From contig NZ_JAEUAW010000011.1 of the NCBI RefSeq assembly GCF_019511665.1, positions 62,001 to 126,000 on the forward strand: 64,000 nucleotides of DNA, given 5' to 3'. Made by a program: the position numbers and the translations under genes. This stretch comes from Microbacterium jejuense (GTDB lineage: Bacteria > Actinomycetota > Actinomycetes > Actinomycetales > Microbacteriaceae). A model generated the notes under the pieces. It did no database searches. It had not been told where the DNA came from and saw only the letters and a list, made by a program, of their open reading frames with translations. Positions 21,201-27,740 of the stretch are shown piece after piece. Each line of letters opens with the position of its first letter. The stretch's first letter is position 1.

Positions 21201-21287
21201 CTGCTGGCGCTGCTGGTCGGCCTGCTGTCCGCCGGCGGCCTCTTCCTGTGGCTCGGCCGGCGGCGACGCACCCGGCGGGTGGCGTGA
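12201..21287 (+). CDS. Giant sortase-anchored repeat surface protein (3028 aa)
   Basis: The ATG follows GGGGGAGA; an in-frame start at 12129 lacks a ribosome site. A long basic signal peptide (about 1-48, ending ANA) precedes an N-terminal region of about 1050 residues shared with the protein at 38149. Then come 14 repeats of 125-145 residues (DUF11/DUF7507-like). Each opens with a strand carrying a Lys (for example YTVEKS, YELVKT), has GDxVTYTxxVxNTG, a D-D-L segment, an Asn near its last strand and a closing Cys pair. The tail LAITGG, a hydrophobic helix and RRRRTRR form a LAxTG signal of the kind used by class E sortase. A fibrous surface adhesin or stalk is the best guess. Confidence 0.9.
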   Translation: MASRRRAGIGTRMGRAARRVGKATTATVAAVLMVVSGMAATANAAIVAEHEITANWAAPVPTSVLYGNPVIAEWHINTNDAEQPETNQDVTNVTATLTASNGKFASIPTVCKTTGVTPVSSLSADGVTLVCNVGTVKSGTATVLQTPIRATSVDGQPLSASGSVSSDQAAAPSAVASQTPLPVTYNYGMDLVISTPSSNPAEGGQRTRYFEGAAERQYMIVDWAVAANVGSRPGPANYSFILNVATSTTGANPNLITPEECRPVNGEVAAGIPFSATNRADRAAFPGGCTITKLNATQYRVTLTGIDYSLTKIPVKDSKGQNLPAGKNYIASGALILSHPSPVTVTQTFNFTANAPAWTYPGTTQTTADPTANNTDAITLYTQGDFSNHWAGTPASSRSAWDDQLFVSAGTGSTWTPGAGGTALPLYMQANSLAWNDYRGPGSANLAGVCTMNQSATTFPSPESNNFVLRYMDGAGWDAARGGYQQMSTLRYWYTTANIDTRTFTCDSTAVNWVNATPAGGVVGGDPRTPGTSVVALPANVTALKVTWNPAVDKPLQVFVRGFGYIKANATPWVAGAPNNILEEGWTVGSFNRPNTVTAAANTWYNVGHTSGSVATATPWSPYTGAAGGTNGYRDVFRIVGNTGTISKSASPQTAGPGQPVTYTVRAATNSTTTPPTNSNLTVVDLLPAGMQYVAGSAKIDGTAVTPTSATVSGRQQLTFAITNSPANTQRVITYQAMLPANATVAPGTTLTNTAEVRVPGDNRELALRQASASVVVPNNGTTTFGKSSNATFVPYAGGSSFWRMTLNSLDPSSNAYTDTIDILPYKGDENGTNIDGGYEVTRVSVPATTWRVFYTTADPSTLSDDARTKSNGTNPGSIAGNTVGWTAVTLSGTNAPIPADATAIRVIGPALAPGAQQSFDVHFTTASPTSTECSAPAAGDNKPGQVIVNAATSIAAHTGLPMKSSATTTIADCNQIEIKKYVLEKGGDPDDASAWHDAQDASDFPQYARDDSVPYRITVTNRGTGTLTDVAVTDPMFPQCAFTVASLAAGASQSRDCTAGPAALGTTINEAFVNVTPPVGEPLTGSDPAGIVVPLPPTITKTSDPASGTPVLAGDRVTYSVAVTEPEDSPAPFLSPSFVDDLTAVLDDADIDEESITVTTSAEDGDPGSAVLDGNALRWSNDRIFPGETVTISYTVVVKDYDEVGDFRLRNVVTPGTDIECAACTTEHPVPGIHFTKSATPSTINPGGTVTYTVEVRNTGQVAYGENGFAAASVTDPLTDVLKDATWAGTSSPGVTFDPATGVSWSGPLAVGATTSFSFDVQVKAAGVDEDARDDRLENTIVSDTPGSNCAEGSADPDCEATVLVQSYTVEKSTAEAPVVRGDVVTYTITVRNTGEVGYTAEAPASFDDDLADVLDDADFVAGSATGGAVFADGHLTWSGALAIGQVRSFTYSVAVKQNPNPESMVLNNTVTPTGTGGSCAGEGLCDTSTPIAQFHVAKSSDPAYVNPGGTVHYRVVVTNTGGVAFTDGFPASFRDSFAGIVDDGELAATIDDDGQIVDGSVTWTAGDLRYQGSVLDWSGPLAVDGTVTIEYDVLVDNPDRGDHLLANRITTPTGLANCDTGSTDPVCETETPVQSYELVKTADTDVAEVGDAVTYTITVRNTGNVPYPAGAGEPQAAISDPIGDVLEHATNLDDLQVVSGGGTATYDAAAQTIRWAGDLPVGDGTVVISYTVQITSATEPDERLLNRASTDSPGGNCDPATDFDVADPRCWVEIPTRSYQVVKSVNDTVVEPGQQDLTYTITVTNTGSEAYTGTAIGDENAAEIRDDLTDTLGDSGSPVLVSQPSGWQVTFEDGVLVAAGPLDVDQTVTFVYTVDVDDPDAGDHRMDNRVETPPGRGGNCTPMSTDGDCDATVLVREFTVEKTVQPEVVEVGDTVVYTVTVRNTGAVAYTDADPAGFSDDLTDVLRDADWGTVLQGGAVFDGDSTLTWSGALPIGGEAVIRYTVVAHGETDDDILVNDVDPVGPGGSCAAEGSCTTEVPIRSFEYEKEVDATSLTEGDDVTYTITVRNTGAVAYTEDAPADVVDDLSGVLDDAGDLRDITITPDQGEATVAGSALRWEGPLAVDGTLTISYTLTVDDPDAGDHYLVNTVTSTTGACTEEGACTTDTPVRSYLVEKSSTPGVVTPGGDVVYTVTVTNTGAVAYTDDDPASFTDDLTDVLDVAGEPFDLTVEGASDNPPTWHADDSELRWQGELPVGGLVTVKYTVTVDATVDEDADFLLENVVAPTGPGGECGLCETITPIRAYDTVKTSSHAQAEPGDVVTYTVRVENIGQVAYAAPTQATFTDDLSGVLDDASGPTGLTGGATFADGILSWAGDLPIGGVATITYSVTVLDPQQTPTPPADGILRNAVVTPPDGGCAEATAPDCVTETPVRALHVEKSVDQEVALAGDVIEYTVEVTNTGAVDFTSDAPAAFDDGLARLIDDVTTVTAESLQLTATAGEATYNTTTTTIHWEGPLAAGASATITYRVTIANPDRGDHTLVNRIVTPPGIPSNCEAESEDPLCTTTTLVKSYHLQKSADRTEFFPGDVVEYTITLENTGQVAYTDQEPVVWDDPLTDVLDDATYNLDAVATSSMGGALNPVTWDPDAGALAWSGKLDVGEVITFTYSVSVRNPAPEGADKVLFNRVTSTTPGGNCSPTSEDPVCEVDLGGPSVHVTKTSSKQTAFAGEVVEYAITVTNDGGIDWTAERPAQIDDSLVEVLDDAVYNDDATEGAELVGSRLKWQGPLAVGESVTIEYSVTINAPRTGDGILDNVVTTPAEVPSNCSAIAVENPGDPSAGADPAASTDPDCATRTLVQSYATVKTSDAGAEVKPGDTVTYTITVTNTGQVAYTDELPATFVDDFAGVLDDARYLEDATGGATFDGARLTWAGPLEIGAVTTVTYSFVVSEHGGDNIMRNVVFSDGEIGGNCVDPSVDGCLVETPVKRPLAITGGGGVEWPLLALLVGLLSAGGLFLWLGRRRRTRRVA
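15490..21165 (+). repeat. 14 tandem protein repeats (375-430 nt each) in the first giant gene
   Basis: Repeat starts, judged by the Lys-bearing strand, fall near 15499, 15901, 16306, 16687, 17112, 17541, 17959, 18334, 18717, 19113, 19507, 19921, 20341 and 20779. Each unit ends in two Cys spaced 3 to about 20 residues apart. The nucleotide sequences have diverged a good deal, so the array looks old and is under selection for fold rather than recently amplified. Confidence 0.85.
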
Positions 21288-21874
21288 GGACGCTGCGCGC
21301 TCTGACGATCGCCCTGCCGGCGCTGCTTCTCGCAGCGCCGGCAGGCGCGGCGGTGGCTGAGCCCGACGCCCAGCTGTCGGTGCACCTGTCAGACGGCGTC
21401 GAGGAGGCTCGAAGCGGCGACGTGCTCGAGTACGTGGTCACCGTGGAGAACGATGGCCAGACGCCGTTCTCGGGCGTCGTCAGCCTGCTTGCGGGCAACT
21501 TCGTCGAGTTCGGCGCGGCGGAGGGCACTGTCGAGGAAGGCACTGCGAGCTGGGCCCTGGAACTCCCTGCCGGAGGATCCGCCACATTCGAGGCCGTGGC
21601 CCTCGTGGCCGAGGTCCCCGCCGACGCCTATCAGGTCGTGGGCCTGGCGGAGGTGACAGGCGCCTCGGGGGAGGTCATCGTGCGCGCCGCCGATGCGGAC
21701 GCCGTTCCCGGGGCAGAAGCCCCACCCGCCGTCGCCGGCATGACCACCGCCGCGACCGGTCTGCCCCTCTGGGTCCTCGGCGCCGGGGTCGTGAGTGCCG
21801 CTGTGCTCGGGGCATCCTCCCTCGCGATCTTCGGGGTGCTCATCGCACGTCGGCGTCGCCGCCTCGCCCGCTGA
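21284..21874 (+). CDS. Membrane-anchored exported protein with one DUF11-like domain (196 aa)
   Basis: The GTG start overlaps the giant gene's stop (GTGA), so translation is coupled and the products are probably made together. It has a signal peptide (about 1-26, cleavage near AVA), one beta-sandwich domain with the family phrase SGDVLEYVVTVENDG, then a Pro/Ala linker, a C-terminal hydrophobic helix and RRRRRLAR. There is no LAxTG or LPxTG. A degenerate AATG precedes the helix, so simple membrane anchoring is more likely than sortase processing. It might cap, orient or dock the giant protein. That role is inferred from position and shared fold only. Confidence 0.8.
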   Translation: MRTLRALTIALPALLLAAPAGAAVAEPDAQLSVHLSDGVEEARSGDVLEYVVTVENDGQTPFSGVVSLLAGNFVEFGAAEGTVEEGTASWALELPAGGSATFEAVALVAEVPADAYQVVGLAEVTGASGEVIVRAADADAVPGAEAPPAVAGMTTAATGLPLWVLGAGVVSAAVLGASSLAIFGVLIARRRRRLAR

Positions 21875-22257
21875 CGGAGCGATCAGGTCTGAAATCGATT
21901 CCACGCGGGCGCCCCAGGACGTCGTGACCTGTCGTGGCTCGACGCGGCGACCTGCCGCGAGCGCTGCGTTGTGAAATCGATACAGAATGGCGGGATGCCG
22001 CATCCCGAGCCGTTTGGCCCATTTTCCGCTCGTCGTGCGCGGTTTCATGCGGCGCCGAGGGGTCCTGGCGGCGATTCGGTGCCGGATGATGCCGTAGTGG
22101 GCCATTGCGCATGAAATCGATTTCGTCTACTCTGGCCGAGACGAGGTCAGAGGCGATCCGTGCAGGACGACGGGTGCCGCTCGATCAGGTCGACCGGGCT
22201 CCCCTGACCGGCCACAGCTCCGACTCACCGAAGAGTCGTGTTCCTGAGGAGGGACGA
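21875..22257 (+). promoter_or_regulatory. 383-nt control region of the carbohydrate-uptake operon
   Basis: This gap holds no gene that I can support. It contains three copies of the LacI-type operator word: GAAATCGATTCC at 21891-21902, GAAATCGATAC at 21973-21983, and the perfect GAAATCGATTTC at 22113-22124. The promoter is at 22105-22133. The two outlying sites are 82 and 140-222 nt away, distances that allow DNA looping. A leader of about 115 nt separates the promoter from the first gene. Confidence 0.7.
22105..22133 (+). promoter_or_regulatory. Promoter with embedded LacI-family operator, upstream of the ABC operon
   Basis: TTGCGC (-35, 22105-22110), a 17-bp spacer and TACTCT (-10, 22128-22133). 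The perfect palindrome GAAATCGATTTC (22113-22124) lies wholly within the spacer. CATGAAATCGATTTCGTCTA is identical in the promoter at 30972. Confidence 0.75.
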
Positions 22258-23604
22258 ATGCACAAGAGAAACAGCAGGCTCTTGCTCGCCGTCGCGGCGG
22301 CGACGGCCGCGGGCATGGCGCTCGCGGGTTGCAGTGCCGGCGGCGGCGACGACTCCAGCGCCGACGGCGTCACCACCGTGCAGTTCTGGCACCGCACGTT
22401 CACTCCGGTCGAGAACGACTGGTACGCCGACATCGTGAAGAAGTTCAACGCGTCGCAGGACGAGATCAAGGTCGTCGACACCGAGGTGCCCGCCGACGCG
22501 TGGGACCAGAAGATGAAGTCGGCGCAGGCCGCCGGCAAGGCCCCCGACATCTACACGTTCTCGGCGAGCATCACCGACGCCGTGAACGCGGGACAGCTGC
22601 ACGAGCTCAACGACCTCGTTCCGCAGGACAAGCTCGACGAGATCATCGATCCCGCCCAGCCGATCTCGCAGCTCGACGGAACGTACTATGCGTACCCGCT
22701 GCTGCTCGAGCCGCAGACGGTGCTGTTCTGGAACAAGGATCTGCTGCAGGCGGCCGGGCTCGACCCCGAGACCGGTCCGACGAGCTGGTCCGAGCTGCTC
22801 GACATGTGCGCCACGATCAAGCCGACGCTCGCTGACGGGCAGTACTGCATCTCGCCGGCGAGTGATGCCGTCACCTTCGCCTGGTCGTCCGTGGGTCAGC
22901 AGTACAACTTCGCCGGCCACACCGCGCTGAACGACGACTGGACCGCGCCCGACATCGACGACGACGGCTACCGCCAGCTGATGGCGAACTACAAGACGCT
23001 GTGGGACGAGGGCTACATGCCCCAGCAGGCGCTGGCCGCCTACGTCGAGGGCAAGGACTTCGGCGAGGAGAAGGTCGCGTTCAAGGTGTCGGGATCGTGG
23101 ATGATGTCCGAGATCGGCTCCGACTACCCCGACCTGCTCACCAAGACCGGCATCGGCGCCTTCCCGGACGCCGACGACGCCCTCGGCGACACGGCCACCA
23201 CGCTCGGCAACTTCCGCTGGGTGATCGACGCCAAGTCGAAGAACCCGCAGGCCGCTGCCGACTTCCTGACGTGGGCGCTCGCCGGCGACCCCGACCTGCT
23301 GGTCCCGTTCTTCGTCGACACGCAGTTCACGAAGGTGCCGGTGCGCACCGAGGTGCAGGACGCCGTCTCTGCCGATCCCAAGGCCGCCGACGCGCCCTGG
23401 TCGCCCATCGTCATGAACGACATCGTGCCGACCGCCATCCCCGAGCCGACCTACCCCTGGGATGTGTCGCTCGCGGTGGGCACCGCGATGGAATCGGTCA
23501 TGAAGGGTGCGGCGTCGACGGACGACGCGATCAAGACCGCGGAGGATGCCATCAACACGGTGATCCAGCGCGACGATCTGCCCAGCAAGGCACCCAAGTC
23601 CTGA
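22258..23604 (+). CDS. ABC transporter sugar-binding lipoprotein (family 1, CUT1 type)
   Basis: 448 residues. A lipoprotein signal has its lipobox LAGC at about residues 21-24. The mature part is a family-1 solute-binding protein (VQFWHRTFTP near the start; PDIYTFSASITDAVNAGQLHEL, in part, near 100; aromatic residues in the cleft region such as WNKDLL). It captures an oligosaccharide outside the cell and delivers it to the two permeases that follow. The in-frame ATG at 22111 lies inside the operator and is rejected; the ATG at 22258 has a GAGGAGGGA site. First gene of 22258-27618. By context the ligand is probably a D-arabinofuranosyl oligosaccharide. Confidence 0.93.
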   Translation: MHKRNSRLLLAVAAATAAGMALAGCSAGGGDDSSADGVTTVQFWHRTFTPVENDWYADIVKKFNASQDEIKVVDTEVPADAWDQKMKSAQAAGKAPDIYTFSASITDAVNAGQLHELNDLVPQDKLDEIIDPAQPISQLDGTYYAYPLLLEPQTVLFWNKDLLQAAGLDPETGPTSWSELLDMCATIKPTLADGQYCISPASDAVTFAWSSVGQQYNFAGHTALNDDWTAPDIDDDGYRQLMANYKTLWDEGYMPQQALAAYVEGKDFGEEKVAFKVSGSWMMSEIGSDYPDLLTKTGIGAFPDADDALGDTATTLGNFRWVIDAKSKNPQAAADFLTWALAGDPDLLVPFFVDTQFTKVPVRTEVQDAVSADPKAADAPWSPIVMNDIVPTAIPEPTYPWDVSLAVGTAMESVMKGAASTDDAIKTAEDAINTVIQRDDLPSKAPKS

Positions 23605-23642
23605 CGGACGGAAGGGGTCCGGGCCCACAGCGAGGTGAGGAA

Positions 23643-24599
23643 ATGACCGCGACGCAGACGATGATGACCGAGACCGAGACCATGGTGCTGCCCGACGGCC
23701 GCCGCGACAGGCGCCGACACGACCGGTTCCGGTACCGCGACGGCAGGATCGCGTACCTGCTGATCCTTCCCGCGGTGGTGCTGCTCGGGATCTTCGTGAT
23801 CTGGCCGGCGATCTATGCGGGGTTCCTGTCGTTCCAGGACTGGAGCTTCTACAAGGACCCTCAGTTCGTCGGGTTCCGCAACTACACGAACGTGCTGAGC
23901 GATCCGCTCTTCTGGGAGGCGATCGGCCGCGGTTTCGTGTTCGTCGCGATGACCGTGCCCCCGATGCTCATCCTCGCGTTCTTCTTCTCCAGCCTCGTGG
24001 TGAGCGTGTCGCGCTGGTTCGCGAGCGTGCTCAAGGTGAGCATCTACATCCCCACGATCATCTCGTCGGTCATCACGTCGATCATCTTCGTGCTGATCTA
24101 CAACTACTCCGGCGGCATCCTCAACGCGATGCTCGGCGGCTTCCGCATCGACCCGATCGCGTGGATCGGCGACCCCGCGTGGGCGCTGCTGGCGATCGCG
24201 ATCCCGGCGATCTGGCTGGGCATGGGCCTCACGTCGCTCATCATGGTGGCCGCCATGGTCGACATCCCCACGGAGTACTACGAGGCCGCGGCCATGGAGG
24301 GAGCGAACTGGTGGGAGAAGACCCGGTTCATCACGATCCCGCAGATGAAGAACGTCTTCCTCTACCTGCTCATCACGGGGTTCGTGGCGGCCATCCAGCA
24401 GTTCGAACTGCCCCTCGTGATGACCGGCGGCGGCCCGCTGAACGCGACCACGCTGCCGAACCTGTTCATCTTCAACCACTTCCGCAACGACATCAACGTC
24501 GGCTATTCGATCGCCGCGGCGCTGCTGCTGTTCGTCGTGCTGGGCACGGTGTCGGCGCTGGTGTTCCGCTTCGTCAACTCCGAGAGGCTGGTGGACTGA
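23643..24599 (+). CDS. ABC sugar transporter permease (MalF-like)
   Basis: 318 residues with six hydrophobic helices. The cytoplasmic EAA loop (EYYEAAAMEGANWWEKTRFI, then TIPQM) near residues 215-240 contacts the ATPase. The soluble N-terminus of about 35 residues is acidic then basic. It starts 38 nt after the binding-protein stop and has GAGGTGAGGA before the ATG. It forms the membrane channel with the permease at 24601. No ATPase gene follows; CUT1 importers in actinobacteria often share one encoded elsewhere (MsiK-like). Confidence 0.94.
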   Translation: MTATQTMMTETETMVLPDGRRDRRRHDRFRYRDGRIAYLLILPAVVLLGIFVIWPAIYAGFLSFQDWSFYKDPQFVGFRNYTNVLSDPLFWEAIGRGFVFVAMTVPPMLILAFFFSSLVVSVSRWFASVLKVSIYIPTIISSVITSIIFVLIYNYSGGILNAMLGGFRIDPIAWIGDPAWALLAIAIPAIWLGMGLTSLIMVAAMVDIPTEYYEAAAMEGANWWEKTRFITIPQMKNVFLYLLITGFVAAIQQFELPLVMTGGGPLNATTLPNLFIFNHFRNDINVGYSIAAALLLFVVLGTVSALVFRFVNSERLVD

Positions 24600-24600
24600 C

Positions 24601-25482
24601 GTGACCGCCGTTCAGGATGCCCCCGTCACGACGGCGCTCGTCCCGCGCCGCCGGCACCGCGACACCGCGTGGTGGCTGTACGCCATCGGCAAGGCGATCG
24701 TCGGGATCGTCTTCGTCCTGGCAGCACTGTTCCCGCTCGCGTGGATGGTGATCGCCGGCTTCAAGTCGAAGACCGAGGTGATCCAGACCCCGTTCCAGTT
24801 CTTCCCCGAGGTGTGGCGCTGGGAGAACTACGCGCAGATCCTCGCCGACCCGACGTTCACCCGCACGATGCTCTGGACGTTCCTCGGCGCCGTGCTGTTC
24901 ACCGTGCTCGCTCTCACGGTCAACTCGCTGGCGGCGTATGCGTTCGCGCGGCTCGACTTCCGGTTCAAGCGGACGCTGTGGGTCATCGTCATCACGACGA
25001 TGTTCATCCCCGGCATGACGATCCTCCTCACGAGCTTCATCGTCGTGACGAACCTGCAGATGCTCGACACCCTCGCGGTCCTGGTCATCCCGGGCGCGGC
25101 CAGCGCCGGCATGATCTTCTTCATCCGCCAGTTCTATCTGAGCATCCCGTCGAGCCTGGAAGAGGCGGCGATGCTCGACGGCTGCGGGCGCCTGCGCATC
25201 TTCACGAAGCTCTTCCTGCCGCTGTCGAAGCCGCCGTTCGTCGTGATGGGGATCACCGCGTTCCTCGCGTACTGGAACTCGTACGTGTGGCCCATCATGA
25301 CCATCACGAGCCCCGACCAGTTCGTCGTGCAGCAGTACCTGGCCACGTTCCGCTCCGAGCGCAGCACCGAGCTCGGTCTGCTCATCGCGGGGTCGGTCCT
25401 CGCCGCGGCGCCGGTCGTCATCCTGTTCCTCATCTTCCAGCGCCAGATCATCGGCAACATCAAGATGGCCGGCCTCAAGTAG
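24601..25482 (+). CDS. ABC sugar transporter permease (MalG-like)
   Basis: 293 residues, six helices, and the EAA motif SLEEAAMLDGCGRLRIFTKL near residues 187-206. The GTG start lies 1 nt after the previous stop, so the two permeases are coupled and should be made in equal amounts. Together with 22258 and 23643 it makes a CUT1-type importer lacking only the nucleotide-binding subunit. The C-terminal GNIKMAGLK ending is typical of the family. Confidence 0.94.
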   Translation: MTAVQDAPVTTALVPRRRHRDTAWWLYAIGKAIVGIVFVLAALFPLAWMVIAGFKSKTEVIQTPFQFFPEVWRWENYAQILADPTFTRTMLWTFLGAVLFTVLALTVNSLAAYAFARLDFRFKRTLWVIVITTMFIPGMTILLTSFIVVTNLQMLDTLAVLVIPGAASAGMIFFIRQFYLSIPSSLEEAAMLDGCGRLRIFTKLFLPLSKPPFVVMGITAFLAYWNSYVWPIMTITSPDQFVVQQYLATFRSERSTELGLLIAGSVLAAAPVVILFLIFQRQIIGNIKMAGLK

Positions 25483-25581
25483 CACCGTCGCGCTGAAGTG
25501 ACCGCGTCCCGGCAGAGCCGGGTCGACGCGCGACCGTGAAAGACCTCCGCCGAAGGGGCGGGGGACCATACGAAAGGCGCA

Positions 25582-27618
25582 ATGATGCGACGATTCAGAA
25601 CGACCACCGCCGCCCTCGCGGCGATCGGTGCGCTCGCGATCGGGGCGATCGTCCCGGCGGGAGCAGCGGCGGCGCCGACCGTCGAAACCGCTGTGCCGGC
25701 GGCATCCCCCGATCATTCCCCGGCCGTGGTGGTCGGCAAGATGACGGGACCGAAGTCCACGAGTGCCACCGACACACGGTGGCGGGTCACCGGGACCGAC
25801 CTCGGGATCATGTGGGACAACGGCCAAGGAGAGATCCTCACGGCGTTCGGCGACACGTTCGGCGACTGGACCGGTCCCGGTGGCGGAGGCGGCGACTGGC
25901 GATCGAACGTGCTGCTGCGCAGCAGCGACGCCGACCTCACCGACGGCATGACGTTCGACTCCGCCGTGGAGGACGCTCCCGGTCACGCCGGCGAGCTCAT
26001 CCCGTCGCTCAAGATCAACGGGCAGGAGATCACCACGATCCCGACCGCAGGCATCGCCGTGGGATCGCGGCAGTACCTCGCGTTCATGTCGGTGCGGCAA
26101 TGGGGCGACCCGGGAAAGTGGGACACCAACTACAGCCGCATCGCGTACTCGGACGACAACGGCGACACCTGGAACTCGACCGACGGCCCGCAGTGGACGA
26201 ACACCGCCGACGGGCAGGACCCGTTCCAGATGGTCGCGTTCGAACGCCACGACGGCTGGGTGTACATGTTCGGCACGCCCAACGGCAGGTTCGGTGCGGC
26301 GCATGTGGCGCGCGTGCCCGAGGCGCAGGTGCTCGACAAGGCCGCCTACACGTACTGGAACGGCTCGGCGTGGGTGGCTGACGAGACGGCGGCCGTCGCC
26401 ATCGTGCCGCCGAACGTCGCGGAGCTGTCGGTGCAGTACAGCGACTACACCGGTGGCTGGCTCATGACGTATCTCGACGAGAACCTCGACCTCGTGCTGC
26501 GCACCGCTTCTTCGCCGGAGGGACCGTGGAGCGACCGCCAGCGGCTCGCCAGCTTCGCGGACTACCCGGGGCTGTACGGCGGGTACCTGCACCCGTGGTC
26601 GGACGACGGCGACCTGTACTTCTCGCTGTCGCAGTGGGAGCCGTACAACACCTACCTCATGCGCGCCGAGATCGACCGCGAGGGCAACGTCGTCAACCCG
26701 AACCTCATCGAGGACCCGGGCTTCGAGCGTGCGGTCGACGGCACCATGCCCGCGCCGTGGGCGTGCACCGGCAACTGCGGCATCGACATCAACCACACGT
26801 GGGCCTACGGCGGCACCAAGCAGGGCTGGATGCGCTTCAACGCCGGCTGGATCGACGTGCACCAGGACGTCGCCGTCGAGCCGAACACGACGTACACCTT
26901 CACCGGGTTCGTGGTGACCGGCGGCACGCCGGCCGAGGGCTCGATCGGCGTGCGCGAACTCGGCGCGGGAGGGGCGATGATCGGCGAGACGACGTTCGAG
27001 GCGGTGGGCGCGTACACGCGCTACTCCGTCACGTTCCACAGCGGCGACCGCACCGAGGTGCAGGCCTTCGTGGGCACGCACCTGAACGGCGACCGCTGGG
27101 TGCAGTTCGACGACCTGTCGCTCGTCAAGGCGAAGGAGCAGCTGCCCGGACTCACGGTCTCGGTGGCCTCCGACCCCGTGGCGGGCTCCGAGGTGGTGCG
27201 CGACGACGTCGTGACCTACACCGTGCGGGCCTCGACCGACAGTGCGACGGCCGAGGGCGTGGCCGTGGCCGTGGACCTGGCGGGACTGGTCGACGATGCG
27301 ACGCTGGATGCGGCATCCCTTCGCTCCTCTCTGGGTGCCCCGGTGCTCGACGGCACGACGCTGCGGTGGGCGGGCGACATCCCGTCCGGCGCGACGCTGG
27401 AGCTGTCGTTCGCGGCCACGGTGCGCCGTGACGCGTCGCGCACGGACTCGAGCCTCGTCGTGACGACGTCGGCCACAGCCGACCGCGCGATCCTGACGTC
27501 GTGCGAAGGCTGCGTGTCGACACTCACCGCGGTGCACTACGACCCGCGCCCGCCGCGGCCCGAGTTCCCCGACAAGCCCGGCAAGCCCGACAAGCCGGGC
27601 AAGCCGACCAAGCCGTAG
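25582..27618 (+). CDS. Secreted DUF4185/GH183 glycoside hydrolase, putative endo-D-arabinanase
   Basis: 678 residues. Signal peptide about 1-30. A DUF4185 five-bladed-propeller catalytic domain spans about 45-370, with ILTAFGDTFGDW near 90 and further acidic residues such as TYLDENLDL; GH183 members cleave D-arabinan internally. A carbohydrate-binding-like beta-sandwich covers about 373-520 (NLIEDPGFE start, WVQFDDLSLVK end). One DUF11-like module with a closing Cys pair (SCEGC) covers about 522-652, then a tail of Pro/Lys repeats (DKPGKP). It has no sortase motif. It is the only exported enzyme of the locus, 99 nt after the permease and before a strong terminator. Confidence 0.85.
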   Translation: MMRRFRTTTAALAAIGALAIGAIVPAGAAAAPTVETAVPAASPDHSPAVVVGKMTGPKSTSATDTRWRVTGTDLGIMWDNGQGEILTAFGDTFGDWTGPGGGGGDWRSNVLLRSSDADLTDGMTFDSAVEDAPGHAGELIPSLKINGQEITTIPTAGIAVGSRQYLAFMSVRQWGDPGKWDTNYSRIAYSDDNGDTWNSTDGPQWTNTADGQDPFQMVAFERHDGWVYMFGTPNGRFGAAHVARVPEAQVLDKAAYTYWNGSAWVADETAAVAIVPPNVAELSVQYSDYTGGWLMTYLDENLDLVLRTASSPEGPWSDRQRLASFADYPGLYGGYLHPWSDDGDLYFSLSQWEPYNTYLMRAEIDREGNVVNPNLIEDPGFERAVDGTMPAPWACTGNCGIDINHTWAYGGTKQGWMRFNAGWIDVHQDVAVEPNTTYTFTGFVVTGGTPAEGSIGVRELGAGGAMIGETTFEAVGAYTRYSVTFHSGDRTEVQAFVGTHLNGDRWVQFDDLSLVKAKEQLPGLTVSVASDPVAGSEVVRDDVVTYTVRASTDSATAEGVAVAVDLAGLVDDATLDAASLRSSLGAPVLDGTTLRWAGDIPSGATLELSFAATVRRDASRTDSSLVVTTSATADRAILTSCEGCVSTLTAVHYDPRPPRPEFPDKPGKPDKPGKPTKP

Positions 27619-27623
27619 AACCC

Positions 27624-27660
27624 GACGCCCGCCGACCGGCTTCACCGGTCGGCGGGCGTC
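27624..27660 (+). terminator. Strong terminator after the ABC/GH183 operon
   Basis: A perfect 16-bp stem (27624-27639 with 27645-27660) and a CTTCA loop, starting 6 nt after the GH183 stop. It separates the uptake operon from the SMP-30 gene. Confidence 0.85.
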
Positions 27661-27680
27661 CGGCCGCACCGGCGGCTTCC

Positions 27681-27710
27681 TAGGATGGGCTGACCACGGA
27701 AATCGGGATG
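27681..27710 (+). promoter_or_regulatory. Possible promoter and half-operator before the SMP-30 gene
   Basis: TAGGAT (27681-27686) resembles a -10 element. GAAATCGGGATG at 27699 matches 8 of 12 positions of the locus operator, including the whole left half. It would lie just downstream of the start point, so weak control by the same LacI protein is possible. Confidence 0.3.
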
Positions 27711-27740
27711 CCGCACACGCGGCAGCGGGAAGGCGGACGG

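Noticed and set aside
22105..22257. Upstream start (22105/22111) for the ABC binding protein
   Set aside because: It would start inside the operator/promoter and put 50 residues before the lipoprotein signal. The ATG at 22258 has an excellent ribosome site.
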